Source: an uncultured Verrucomicrobiae bacterium (GTDB lineage: Bacteria; Verrucomicrobiota; Verrucomicrobiia; Verrucomicrobiales; Akkermansiaceae). From it: a stretch of 43,780 nt of DNA. Shown piece after piece: positions 1 through 8,644 of this stretch. Location of the stretch: NCBI GenBank assembly GCA_937957985.1, contig CALGOH010000069.1, positions 1 through 43,780 of the forward strand. Direction: 5' to 3'. The position numbers were made by a program, and so were the translations under genes. How positions within the stretch are numbered: the first letter of the stretch is position 1; every line of letters starts with the position of its first letter. Below the pieces are notes generated by a model. That model was not told the origin of the DNA. It saw nothing but the letters and a program-made list of their open reading frames with translations, and did not search any database.

Positions 1-3000
1 CCGCCGGTGTAGATCGGCAGTTCGGGCACGCCGGTGCGCCACGTCCCGGCCGACGCATAGCGCGCGATGCGGCCGGTCAGTTCGACGGTGCCGGGCACGC
101 TGATGTCGAAGCCGGACTCCGGCACGGCACCGGCCGCCTTGCGGCCGGCGGCGGTCTGGGCATAGACCGTGACCTCGGAGCCGGTGCGGAGCGCGAGCTG
201 AGGCGCGACCACTTCGAAGTGCAGCGGCCGACCGTGGACCGCGGCGAATCCTCCGTCGGGCGCCTTCGAGGCGGGCAGCAGGGTGTTGGTGATCTCGAGG
301 CGGGGGCGGATCGATTCGGTCAGCCGCGGTTCGTCGAGTTGTAATCCCGGGCGCAGGGGCTCGAAGCCGTGGATCAGCGTCCGCATCGGGGCGGGCCCGC
401 CGTCCTCCGGCTCCCAGGGGCCGACCTCGGCGTGGGCCAGCACGAACTCCGGCGTGGCGAAGGCGGCGTGCTCGATCGTGGCCACCCGCTCATAGGGCAC
501 GCCCGGGCGGTTGTTCTCTTCGTCGAGGTAGGCGACCGAGATCGTGCCACCCTTGGTCACGACGACCTCGTCTTCGCCGTTTCCGGCGGTCGCGACCGGT
601 GTGACGAGGAGTTTGAAAATTCCCGTCGAATCGCCGGTCTCGACGGCCTCGAACTTCCGCGGCTCCTTCCCATCGGCGGTGAGGGTCACGGGGATCCTGT
701 CGGCCTCGCCGGAGACGTCCATGTCGGGATCGGTGACGACGAGTGAAAGCGGTTCGTCGTATTTGAAACGAAGCAGCCGCTCGTAGTACGGCATGTCCTT
801 GCGATGCCCCTCGCTCCAGCGCGGCTCGATGTCGGCGAACTCGACGCGGGCGTCGGTGAAGGCGACGTCGAGGAAGCGCTCGTGGTTCTCGTTGTCCTTG
901 GTGACGAAGCGGTCATCGACGTAGCGCACCGAGATGCGGTCGCCGGTGAGCATCTCGAGGGTGTCGTTCTTGTTGAGTTCCGCGAAGTCGTCGGGAACGG
1001 GAAGCACGACACTGCCGTCCGGTTGCTTGAGAGTGATCTTGTTCAGGGAGGGAACCGGGCTTTCCTGCTCGACGAGGACGAGCTTCAGGAGCCGCGTGCG
1101 GGAAGCCTCGGCGAACTTCACCGTGAAGGTGGTGCCGTCGGGGCCGGGTGTGATGGTCGCGGGTGCGTTGCGGTGGTCGAGGCTGTTTTCGGGGAACGTC
1201 GCGGGGTCGAAGAACGAGTCGGGGCAATCGACCAGCTTGTCCTCGTCCTCGAGGTTCGCCATCAGCCGGACGCTCCGGCCGAAGCCGATCGTGCAGTCCC
1301 AGCCGGTGGCCCAGATCTCGAAGTGGTGGATGCCGGCCCTCAGGTTGACTTCGCCCTCCAGCCGGTCGGGCTTCTCAGGATCGGTGATCGGCCGGCCATC
1401 GACGGCCAGCAGGAACTGCGGCGGATGGGCGACCGACGGATGCGTGTCCTTGGGAATCTGGTACTTCCCGAGCTCCAGCTTGAAACGCCGGGTCACGGCC
1501 TCCGGTTCGTGGAAGTAGCCGCGGAAACGGTAGACGACGTGGGCGTTGTGGTGGCGATCCTGGCGCTTCCACTCGACCTGGCCCGGGATCGACTCGGTCA
1601 TCGCTTCCGACGGACCGCTGACATTGCCGGACGCGCCGGCCGGGTAGGTCTGCGTCAGCCAGCCGCGCTCCACCTGCGCCTTCAGTTCCTCGAGTTCGTA
1701 AACCGAGCGGTTGTTGTTGGCGTGGTGCTGGTCGGTGTCGTTCATCACGACGACCGAGGGATGCCACGGCTTTTCGACCGCTCCCTGGTGGCGTGGGTAG
1801 GCGGCGACCGTCGTCATGTCGCCCTCGTTCATGCCGGTCTGCAGGACGAAGGCCTTCAGGGCGCTGTCGGGTTCCGCGGCGGTGATCGTCATCTCGCCGA
1901 TCGCGAGGTTGTCGTTGAGGTCGATGAGGAATTCCGGCGTGTGGCCGTCGGCGGGCACCGGGCGCCAGGCGGGGTAGTCGGTCCTCGGGCTGATCACCAT
2001 GTTCGGGTTGCGGCCCGGTTCGGAGTCGCGGGCGAAAGCCCTGGCCTGGGCACCGGTGGTCGGGATGCTGCCCTCGAACCAGCCGGTGTGGGTGCCGGTT
2101 TCCGCGAGCGTGACCCGGGAAATGGAATCGCCGCTGGAGGTCGAGACGCTCACGGTCAGCTCGTCGATCTCCGGCGTGCGGCTGCGGTCGGGATCGATCA
2201 CCCGCACGTGGATCGGATTGCCGGGCTTGGCGACGTTGACGAGGAAGCGACCGAACTCGTCGGCGGTGATTTCTCCTGAAGCGGCGCGGGCGTCGGCATC
2301 CATCGCCCGCGACGCGAGGCGGGCCTTGGCCGCCTGCTCGCTGTCGCCGCGTTGGCCCTTGGCCTCGAGCTCGCGCATGACCGCCTCCATGTCGGCGGTG
2401 CGCTGCTCGGCCTCGGTGAGCAGCTTGCGGGCGGAGGCGATCAGCAACGCGTCGGAAGCGACCGTGATCGGGCCGCCGCGGCGCTCGTCGACCTGGTTCA
2501 TCTTCTCGAGGAAGCTCTCGGTGTAGGCGTAGAAGACCTCGTCGTCGCCGATCACCTGCAGCGTGCCGTCGTCGGTCGCCGGGGCGCCGAGTTCGGTCGG
2601 CACCTCGCCGCGGAACTTCGTCTTCTGGTCGCCGAACTGGCGCAGGAAGAACCGCTCCTCGTCGCCGGAGGTGGCCCACACCCGGACCTCGATTTCGGTG
2701 CCGGCGCCGGAGACGGCCAACGTGGGATCGTTCAGCGTGACCTTGAGCTTCTCGCCGGGCACGAGCGTCTGCTGGCTGGTGTTGGAGCCAAGTTCGACCT
2801 CGGTGGCCTCCATCAGCTTCTCGCGCTTGAGCTGCACCTTGCCGAGGAGGATCTTGGCGTCCGGGTGATTCGGCTCGCGGGTGAGGATGGAGTCGATGTC
2901 GTCCTTGGCGTCCTCGTATTCCTCCATGTCGAAATAGACCTCCGCACGGGCGTAGCGGATGTCCGTCCAGAGGCTCGCGACCCGCTCGAGCTCGAGTTCG

Positions 3001-6000
3001 TTGAGGGTGTTGAGCGCGCCGTCGAAGTCCTTGGCGAGCCGCTGGGCCCGGGCCCGCCGCAGCGTGGCCTGGTAGCGGATCGGCAGGTCCTGCCACGCTT
3101 CGTTGTCCTGCGTCCGGGTGTAGATCTCCAGCGCCTGGCGCAGTTGGCCGCGCTGGACGGCGATGTCGCCGTAGGCGAGTTCGATGCTGACCTTCTCGGT
3201 CGGGGTCAGGGGGCTGCCGTCCTCGTTCGCCCATTCGAGCAGGGACTTCACCAGCATCTCCTGGCGGTCGTCGGCACGGGTGTAGATCGTCTGCTGGAGC
3301 ACCCACAGCAGGTAGGCGACGGAGAGCTCGCGGTGGATGGGCTCGAAGGCGTCCCAGTGCTCGTCGAGCGCATCCCAGGCGCTTTCCTCGTTGCCGGTCA
3401 TCCACTCGGCCTGGGACTGGTAGACCGGGTAGCTCGGGTGGCCCTTGGGCACCGGAATCTCGACGAGTCCGAGGCTCATCGCCGCCTTGCCGCGCACCGC
3501 CTTGAGGCGTGGGATGTCCGTCTCGCGGTTGAACCAGGTGTGACCGCTCCTGTGCCGGGCGATGGTGGCCAGCCCGCAACGGGCCAGCGTGCTGGCGGCC
3601 TCGGGTTGGTCGTCAACCAGCGACTCGGCGAATGCGATCAGGTTCTCGTGGTTGCGATGGTGGACCTGGACCTCGCGCCACAGATAGGCGGCGGAGCGCA
3701 GGAGCAACGCCGGATCCTTGTTCTCACGCAGCGAGGTGAGGAGCCGGGTGCCGACGGTGTGGTCGACGGCGAAAAGCCGCAGCGAGTCGGCCGCCTCGAC
3801 CAGCCTGGAGACGACTTCGGGGTCTGTGCCGACGGTTTCCTCGACCTTCGCGAGCTGTTCCAGCCCCTTGAGTTCGACCCGGAAAGGTGCGCTGCGGATG
3901 CCTTCGATGGTCTTGTCGAGCGCGGCGACGGTCTTCTCAAGCCCCGGCTGGTAGGCGCTCTCCTCGGCCTTCTTCTTGTTCTTCTTCTTTTTCCCGTCGT
4001 CTCCGGCCGGTGCCGGTTCGCCATCCCCGGGCGGCACCGTCAGCGTGATCAGCTCGCGGCAGACGAAGTCGGGATCGGCCGACTGGAGATGCGCGAACTG
4101 CTGCGGCGTCATGGCCGTCCTGGTGAACCACGAGCGGGCACCGAATCGGACGTGTGGCGGGAGCTTCTTCCATTCGGGCGACTGGAACAGGGCTTCCATC
4201 AGCTTCACCGACTCCTCGTTGTCCTCGGGAAACTGGGCATTGATCCAGCTCATCACGACCCAGGGCTCGAGTTGCCCGCGCTTGAGTTGCTCGGCCACCG
4301 CTTTCTCCAACTCGGGCAGGAGGGGGTGGGGCTCGTAGAGTCCCTGGGACTTCAGGTAGTCGAGGTTCTGCCGGTGGCGGTTGAAGAGGCGGAGATGGAT
4401 CGGGTTGTAGCGGCCGGGGCTGAGGCCCCGTTCGTTGGCGTCACCGCTGAGCGGACCCTCGGCATTCTCGAATCCCTTCGCCATCGCATCGCGGAGGAGG
4501 AGGTCGGCCTCGGGGCTGGCATCCCGGAGAAGTTCGCCGACCGCTTCGGGCGTGACCCGGAGCATGTTCGCCAGCCGCGAGCGGACCGCCGGCTGCTTCG
4601 GCTGGTTCGAGCGGTAGTCGTTCCACAGCATCCGGAACGTGCCGAGCCGCTGGTTCGCCGGTGCCTCCTTCCTGGCTTCGTCCGCGGGTATCCTCGCCAG
4701 GACGTCCTTGCTGCGTTTGATTTCCTGGTCGCGCTTCGCGTTGTCTCCGGGGCGTCCCGCCCAGTGCCAGAGCTGGTCGGCATAGCGGCCGTCCAGTTCG
4801 GCAGGGCCGAGTCTCCAGACCTCCGGCCCGAGCAGGGCGTCCATCGCCTTGTCGAGGTTCTTGTCGTCGCCCGCCGCGGCGATGACGCGCACCAGGGATG
4901 CCTCCGGTGACGGGTTCTGCGCCAGATGGGGCGCGAGTTTCCGGGCCTCCTCCGGCGTGAGCTTGTTCCATTCGAAGCGCAGGACCGGTCCGGTCCGGCG
5001 GTTCACGAGTTCGGAGTTGTCCAGCACGAACGCCGGCACCTCGCCGGGCTCGATGATGTCCGGGCCGCCGTCGTAGTGGCCCGACGACCAGGTGTGCAGA
5101 AGATCCGCCTGTTCGAGGGGGCTCAGCTTGTCGAGGGCCGCCCGGACCGGCGCCATCTTGGCCTCGGTCTCGTGGGTCCAGTATTTCTTCGGATCGTCGC
5201 GATAGTGACGACCATTGTGACCGCCCGCCCAGTCGGTCTGAACCCGCTGGGCGAGACGGGGGAACTTCCCGATCAGGGCTTTCGCCTTGGCGAGCGGGGC
5301 TTCGGCCGGCTGCCCGTCGATCATGGCCATGTTGTAGGCCTTCACCGACACCGACCAGTCGAGCAGGAGCTTGAATTCCTCGTCGAAGGGCAGGGCCGCG
5401 GCGAGTTCCTGGACGGATGAAACGAAGTCCGCGGCGAAGCGTTTCTGCAACTCGTCGTAGCGGACCGCCTGGATGCCATCGAGCAGCCATTGGAGGTCGT
5501 CATCGTAGAGCGCGATCAGTTGGTCTTCCGGAACGCCGGCCTTGACCGTGGCCAGCAGGCGGAGGGCGACCGCCTCGAGGTCGCCGCGCGAGCGGGCGGT
5601 GTCGAGGAACCAGCGGTCCCACTGCCGGAACCGGGGATTGACGGCGAGGCGGCCGGCCGCGCCGCGACTCCACGCGTAGGCGCTCTCGCTGTCGTCGAGG
5701 TGCTGCGCGAGAAGGGCGTGGACGGCGGTGATCGCGTCGGTCGCCTCGTCGGACTTCGGATCGGCGGCGGAGAGAAACTGCTGGTAGAGCGCCACGGCGT
5801 CCTGCCAGTCGCCGGCCAGCTCGGCGCTACGGCCTGCATAGTAGAAGATCGCGGGATCCTGCGGCAGGTTCCGGCGCAGCCAGTCCTGGGTGACGGCGAC
5901 CGCCTGGGCGGGGTGGTTCTCCTCGATGCCGGCCTTGAGCAGCGAGACAATCGCGGCGTCCGGCTGGCTTTCGACCGCCGCGGAGACGGTCGCCCGCTGT

Positions 6001-6134
6001 TCCTCGAAGGTGGCCGCCGGAGACGACGAAACACCCAAGCACCCAAACACCCCAATACCCAAGACCAGGAGCTTCAGGCCCGAAGGGCGGAGGCGCTGCG
6101 GATCTCGGGGGCGCGACGGATTCGATTCGCTCAT
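1..6134 (-). CDS. Giant exported TPR/solenoid protein with extracellular beta domains (3' end outside window)
   Basis: I read one open frame without stops from an ATG at 6134 to the left edge: 2044 codons, C-terminus missing. A hydrophobic N-terminal stretch (about residues 22-45) looks like a signal peptide; a Cys after VFG could be a poor lipobox, so a lipoprotein is possible. Residues to about 1100 are mostly helical with TPR-like repeats (clear at about 975-1100); a Lys-rich linker near residue 700 contains KKKKNKKK. After that come beta-rich modules with the pattern D-P-D...T-G-x-F/W-x-G...G-D-x-x-x-V-x-Y-x-D, found in many secreted or surface proteins (visible examples: IDPDRSRTPEID, DSTGIF, GDRISVRYVDD). 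The start overlaps a mini-ORF stop (ATGA). Upstream on the same strand are two more exported TPR genes, probably one operon. Specific function is unknown; a surface or periplasmic scaffold is an inference. Confidence 0.85.
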   Translation of the reverse strand, partial: MSESNPSRPRDPQRLRPSGLKLLVLGIGVFGCLGVSSSPAATFEEQRATVSAAVESQPDAAIVSLLKAGIEENHPAQAVAVTQDWLRRNLPQDPAIFYYAGRSAELAGDWQDAVALYQQFLSAADPKSDEATDAITAVHALLAQHLDDSESAYAWSRGAAGRLAVNPRFRQWDRWFLDTARSRGDLEAVALRLLATVKAGVPEDQLIALYDDDLQWLLDGIQAVRYDELQKRFAADFVSSVQELAAALPFDEEFKLLLDWSVSVKAYNMAMIDGQPAEAPLAKAKALIGKFPRLAQRVQTDWAGGHNGRHYRDDPKKYWTHETEAKMAPVRAALDKLSPLEQADLLHTWSSGHYDGGPDIIEPGEVPAFVLDNSELVNRRTGPVLRFEWNKLTPEEARKLAPHLAQNPSPEASLVRVIAAAGDDKNLDKAMDALLGPEVWRLGPAELDGRYADQLWHWAGRPGDNAKRDQEIKRSKDVLARIPADEARKEAPANQRLGTFRMLWNDYRSNQPKQPAVRSRLANMLRVTPEAVGELLRDASPEADLLLRDAMAKGFENAEGPLSGDANERGLSPGRYNPIHLRLFNRHRQNLDYLKSQGLYEPHPLLPELEKAVAEQLKRGQLEPWVVMSWINAQFPEDNEESVKLMEALFQSPEWKKLPPHVRFGARSWFTRTAMTPQQFAHLQSADPDFVCRELITLTVPPGDGEPAPAGDDGKKKKNKKKAEESAYQPGLEKTVAALDKTIEGIRSAPFRVELKGLEQLAKVEETVGTDPEVVSRLVEAADSLRLFAVDHTVGTRLLTSLRENKDPALLLRSAAYLWREVQVHHRNHENLIAFAESLVDDQPEAASTLARCGLATIARHRSGHTWFNRETDIPRLKAVRGKAAMSLGLVEIPVPKGHPSYPVYQSQAEWMTGNEESAWDALDEHWDAFEPIHRELSVAYLLWVLQQTIYTRADDRQEMLVKSLLEWANEDGSPLTPTEKVSIELAYGDIAVQRGQLRQALEIYTRTQDNEAWQDLPIRYQATLRRARAQRLAKDFDGALNTLNELELERVASLWTDIRYARAEVYFDMEEYEDAKDDIDSILTREPNHPDAKILLGKVQLKREKLMEATEVELGSNTSQQTLVPGEKLKVTLNDPTLAVSGAGTEIEVRVWATSGDEERFFLRQFGDQKTKFRGEVPTELGAPATDDGTLQVIGDDEVFYAYTESFLEKMNQVDERRGGPITVASDALLIASARKLLTEAEQRTADMEAVMRELEAKGQRGDSEQAAKARLASRAMDADARAASGEITADEFGRFLVNVAKPGNPIHVRVIDPDRSRTPEIDELTVSVSTSSGDSISRVTLAETGTHTGWFEGSIPTTGAQARAFARDSEPGRNPNMVISPRTDYPAWRPVPADGHTPEFLIDLNDNLAIGEMTITAAEPDSALKAFVLQTGMNEGDMTTVAAYPRHQGAVEKPWHPSVVVMNDTDQHHANNNRSVYELEELKAQVERGWLTQTYPAGASGNVSGPSEAMTESIPGQVEWKRQDRHHNAHVVYRFRGYFHEPEAVTRRFKLELGKYQIPKDTHPSVAHPPQFLLAVDGRPITDPEKPDRLEGEVNLRAGIHHFEIWATGWDCTIGFGRSVRLMANLEDEDKLVDCPDSFFDPATFPENSLDHRNAPATITPGPDGTTFTVKFAEASRTRLLKLVLVEQESPVPSLNKITLKQPDGSVVLPVPDDFAELNKNDTLEMLTGDRISVRYVDDRFVTKDNENHERFLDVAFTDARVEFADIEPRWSEGHRKDMPYYERLLRFKYDEPLSLVVTDPDMDVSGEADRIPVTLTADGKEPRKFEAVETGDSTGIFKLLVTPVATAGNGEDEVVVTKGGTISVAYLDEENNRPGVPYERVATIEHAAFATPEFVLAHAEVGPWEPEDGGPAPMRTLIHGFEPLRPGLQLDEPRLTESIRPRLEITNTLLPASKAPDGGFAAVHGRPLHFEVVAPQLALRTGSEVTVYAQTAAGRKAAGAVPESGFDISVPGTVELTGRIARYASAGTWRTGVPELPIYTG

Positions 6135-6193
6135 TCAGATTTGGAGATTCGAGTTTCCTTGGGTGTTTGGGCCCTTGGGTATTTCGTCATTCC
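6027..6193. repeat. Long inverted repeat at TPR gene junction (arms 6027-6063 and 6157-6193)
   Basis: The left arm reads CGAAACACCCAAGCACCC onwards. The right arm, 6157-6193, reads CCTTGGGTGTTTGGGCCC onwards and is close to the reverse complement of the left. The left arm lies inside the signal-peptide codons of the 2044+ residue TPR gene. The right arm covers the end of the upstream gene and the mini-ORF. The same design recurs at 8450-8644. The spacer is about 93 bases, so an RNA hairpin would carry a large loop. Confidence 0.7.
6131..6190 (-). other. Mini-ORF of 19 codons between the first two TPR genes
   Basis: Its ATG overlaps the stop region of the upstream TPR gene (GGAATGA). It encodes a peptide beginning MTKYPRAQTPKE, and its TGA overlaps the ATG of the next gene as ATGA. 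A near-identical start (MTKYPRTQIPDE) occurs at 8640, after the third TPR gene. The peptide is encoded by one arm of an inverted repeat, so it may be a by-product of the repeat. The exact ATGA overlap would allow translational coupling. Confidence 0.35.
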
Positions 6194-8541
6194 TCTTCGG
6201 CGTCCTTCTGCAGCGCCGCCAGCTTGCTGCGGGCTTCGGCGACGTGCTGGCTCGTCGGATAGTCGAAGACGAGCTGCTGGAGCTTGGCCTGGGCCGTTTC
6301 GTTGTCGCCCATGCGGAAGGCGACGTTGGCCCACAGCAGCAGCATCTCGTCGAGGAAGGCGGCGTCGGGATAGTCGGCGAACACGCTTTCAAGGAGGTTG
6401 GCGGCCTGGGCGAAGCTCTCGGTCTCGACATAGTGGCGGACGACGCGCCCGAGCGATTCGGCGGCGAAGGAGCTTTCGGGATAGGTCTCGTAGGTCCGTC
6501 GGTAGGCGTTGATCGCGGCGCTCATGCGGTTCTGCAGCGCGGTCGCCTTGCTCAGGCCGGCCTTGCCCCACTTGCTGTTGTGCTCGTCGGCCGCCTCGGC
6601 CTCCTCCTCGGCCTTCTTCTCGAGCGCCTCGCCGATGCGGAACTGCGCCTCCGCGGCGGAAATCGGATTCTCCAGCTCGAGCACGCGGCCGTAGACGTCG
6701 ACGGCCTTCTCGTACTCGCCCTTGTCGGTGAGGCTGCGGCCGAGGGTCATGAGCGCCTGGTCGGCGAGGACCGACTCGGGGTAGAGGCGGTTGAAGGCGA
6801 GGCAGGTGGCGGTGGCGGCGTCGAAGTCGTCGCGCAGCAGTTCGCTCTCCCACTTCAGGCGGAAGGCGTTCTCGACGAGGTCGCCGGGGAGCTTGTTGCG
6901 GTCGACGATGATGGGATCGACCTTGTCGAGCGACTCCCGCGCCCGCTGCGAGGCGCGCTGGTCGAGGCCCATGTCCTTGTAGATTTCACCGAGGCCCACC
7001 AGCGCCTCGGCCTCGACCGAACCCTTCCGGGCCTTGAGCAGTTCCTCGAAGACGACGTACTGGTCGGCGCTGACGCCCGAGTTGACCGAGCCGGAGACCT
7101 TGATCGTCGAGGTGGTCTCGCGCGGCTCGTCGCCGTAGAGGTGAACCGCGTCGGTGTAGCTGACGAGCAGTTCGTCGAGTTCGTCGCAGTGGAGGACGCT
7201 GTCGCCGCCGTCGGGCTCGACCCCGTCCTCGACCGGCGCGAGTTCGACCCGGCCGAGGAACGCGCCGGTGCGGATCTGTTCGCCCTCGCCGGTCTCGACC
7301 AGGCGGATGGTGATGCTGTCGCGCTCCTGCCAGGCGTCCTCCTCCTCGTCCTCGAGGGCGAAGATGTCGAGCAGGTCGTCGGTTTCCGCGGCATCCTTGG
7401 CTTCGACCTTGTAGCGGGAGGTGACGGTGAGGCTGACCGACTCGGCATTGGGCGACTTGTCGAGATCGGCGTCGCGCAGCATCACGACCTGTGGCTGCCC
7501 CGGATAGGCGACGTAGGCGGGAGTGGAATGGTCGCCGAGAAAGAAGCCCACGGTGCCGGTGCTGACCGCCCGCACCTTGCCGGTGCGCGGCACGCCCTTC
7601 CGGCCGTCGAGCGTGCTGTCATCGACGTAGGTCACGGTCAGGGTGTCACCGCCGACCATCTGGATCACCCCGTCGTCGGGCTTCGGGTCGCCCAGCGCGG
7701 TGGGTGCGGAGGCGAGCATCTCGTGCTTCTTGCCGGGCACCGGCACGCCGGTGATGGTCTCCTTGTCTCCACTGCTGACCTCGACGGTCGCCTGCACCGG
7801 CACGCCGAGCTTGCGCATGATCGGCACGTCGGCGTCCTCGATCTTCGAGTAGAAGCGCTGGCCGATCTCGATGCGGCCGAGTTCCTCGCTGCCGGACGAG
7901 CCGGCGTCCTCGACCTCGGTGCCGACCAGCGAGAGCGAATCGATCGCCTTGTTCCAGTTCTTCAGGTTGTAGTGGCTCATGCCGATGTAGTAGTAGGCCA
8001 TGTTGGCCCACTTGGTGCGTCCGGCGACCTCGGTCAGGCGCCTGAAGAGCGGGAAGCAGGATGCGTAGTGGCCGGCCTGGTAGTGGCTGAATCCGGCCTG
8101 GAAAAGGGCCTCGTGGTAGAGCGACTGTTCGTCCTCGGTCTGCTTCTCGCCGGGCACGGGCGCGAGCAGGCGGGTGAGCAGCAGGAAATGGCCGAGCGCC
8201 TCCTTGCTGTTGTTCTGGTCGAGGTAGTGCTTGCCCATCGCCATGTGGGCCATGTGGGCGAGCAGCGTACCCTGGTTGTCTCGCACCACGGTGTTGAGCA
8301 TCGCGAGTCCGCGCTCGTACTGCTTGTACTCCATCAACTCGATCGCCTTGTCGTAGAGGTGCTTGGCCTGGCGGTCGATGTCCTCGGAAATCCGCGAACG
8401 ATCCGAGGTCTCCGTGGTTTCCTCCTGGGCGGAGGCGAAAGGGCAGATGAATGCCCAAACACCCAAATACCCAAATACCCAGGGAAGTCCCAAACTCGAA
8501 ACTCGAAGGATCGGGGTGGAGTGGTGGTTGCTCGTGGTCAT
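6187..8541 (-). CDS. Exported TPR protein with C-TG-x-F-type beta insert
   Basis: 784 residues. The N-terminus has a signal peptide (hydrophobic GLPWVFGYLGVWAFIC, likely cleavage after PFASA). TPR-like helical pairs occupy about residues 45-215 (for example the stretch around GHFLLLTRLLAP) and 490-780, typical of outer-membrane-assembly or tol-pal-type TPR proteins. The middle (about 220-480) is a beta-rich insert with two modules of the D-x-D...T-G-x-F-x-G...G-D-x-L-x-V-x-Y-x-D type (GGDTLTVTYVDD; TGAFLGRVEL) that also occur in the downstream giant TPR protein. This fusion of TPR with surface-type beta modules links the two genes. Same strand as its neighbours, with 103 bases to the upstream gene. 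The signal-peptide codons contain TTGGGTA-type repeats. Function unknown; cell-envelope role inferred. Confidence 0.88.
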   Translation of the reverse strand: MTTSNHHSTPILRVSSLGLPWVFGYLGVWAFICPFASAQEETTETSDRSRISEDIDRQAKHLYDKAIELMEYKQYERGLAMLNTVVRDNQGTLLAHMAHMAMGKHYLDQNNSKEALGHFLLLTRLLAPVPGEKQTEDEQSLYHEALFQAGFSHYQAGHYASCFPLFRRLTEVAGRTKWANMAYYYIGMSHYNLKNWNKAIDSLSLVGTEVEDAGSSGSEELGRIEIGQRFYSKIEDADVPIMRKLGVPVQATVEVSSGDKETITGVPVPGKKHEMLASAPTALGDPKPDDGVIQMVGGDTLTVTYVDDSTLDGRKGVPRTGKVRAVSTGTVGFFLGDHSTPAYVAYPGQPQVVMLRDADLDKSPNAESVSLTVTSRYKVEAKDAAETDDLLDIFALEDEEEDAWQERDSITIRLVETGEGEQIRTGAFLGRVELAPVEDGVEPDGGDSVLHCDELDELLVSYTDAVHLYGDEPRETTSTIKVSGSVNSGVSADQYVVFEELLKARKGSVEAEALVGLGEIYKDMGLDQRASQRARESLDKVDPIIVDRNKLPGDLVENAFRLKWESELLRDDFDAATATCLAFNRLYPESVLADQALMTLGRSLTDKGEYEKAVDVYGRVLELENPISAAEAQFRIGEALEKKAEEEAEAADEHNSKWGKAGLSKATALQNRMSAAINAYRRTYETYPESSFAAESLGRVVRHYVETESFAQAANLLESVFADYPDAAFLDEMLLLWANVAFRMGDNETAQAKLQQLVFDYPTSQHVAEARSKLAALQKDAEEE

Positions 8542-8644
8542 CGGCTTTGATTCTCGTGAATGGGTGCCTGCAAGTTGTCAGGCTTTGAAATTTGGAATTC
8601 GGAATTCATCGGGTATTTGGGTCCTTGGGTATTTCGTCATTCCC
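8450..8644. repeat. Second long inverted repeat at TPR gene junction (arms 8450-8484 and 8611-8644)
   Basis: The left arm is a run of CCCAAAYACCC units inside the signal-peptide codons of the 784-residue TPR gene. The right arm begins GGGTATTTGGGTCCTTGGGT and ends at the stop of the 584-residue TPR gene. The last 20 or so bases (TTGGGTATTTCGTCATTCC) are identical to those of the right arm at 6157-6193. An additional A/T-rich self-complementary patch (GGAATTCGGAATTC) lies at 8594-8607. The two junctions are therefore two copies of one repeat family. Confidence 0.7.
8578..8640 (-). other. Mini-ORF of 20 codons between TPR genes
   Basis: It starts five bases after the TAG of the upstream TPR gene and begins MTKYPRTQIPDE, matching the mini-ORF at 6131-6190 in its first six residues. 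It ends 37 bases before the next gene, so there is no overlap here. It probably reflects the shared repeat arm; evidence for real translation is weak. Confidence 0.25.

Noticed and set aside
804..4910. Long plus-strand open frames (804-2279 and 2352-4910)
   Set aside because: They are antisense to the intact 2044+ residue TPR gene and have unnatural Val/Gly/Leu/Asp/Arg-rich composition typical of antisense frames in high-G+C DNA; no motifs.
8450..8484. CRISPR array or telomere-like array from TTTGGGTA units
   Set aside because: Units are 7-8 bases with no spacers, occur only a few times per arm, and form inverted repeats; not a CRISPR array.
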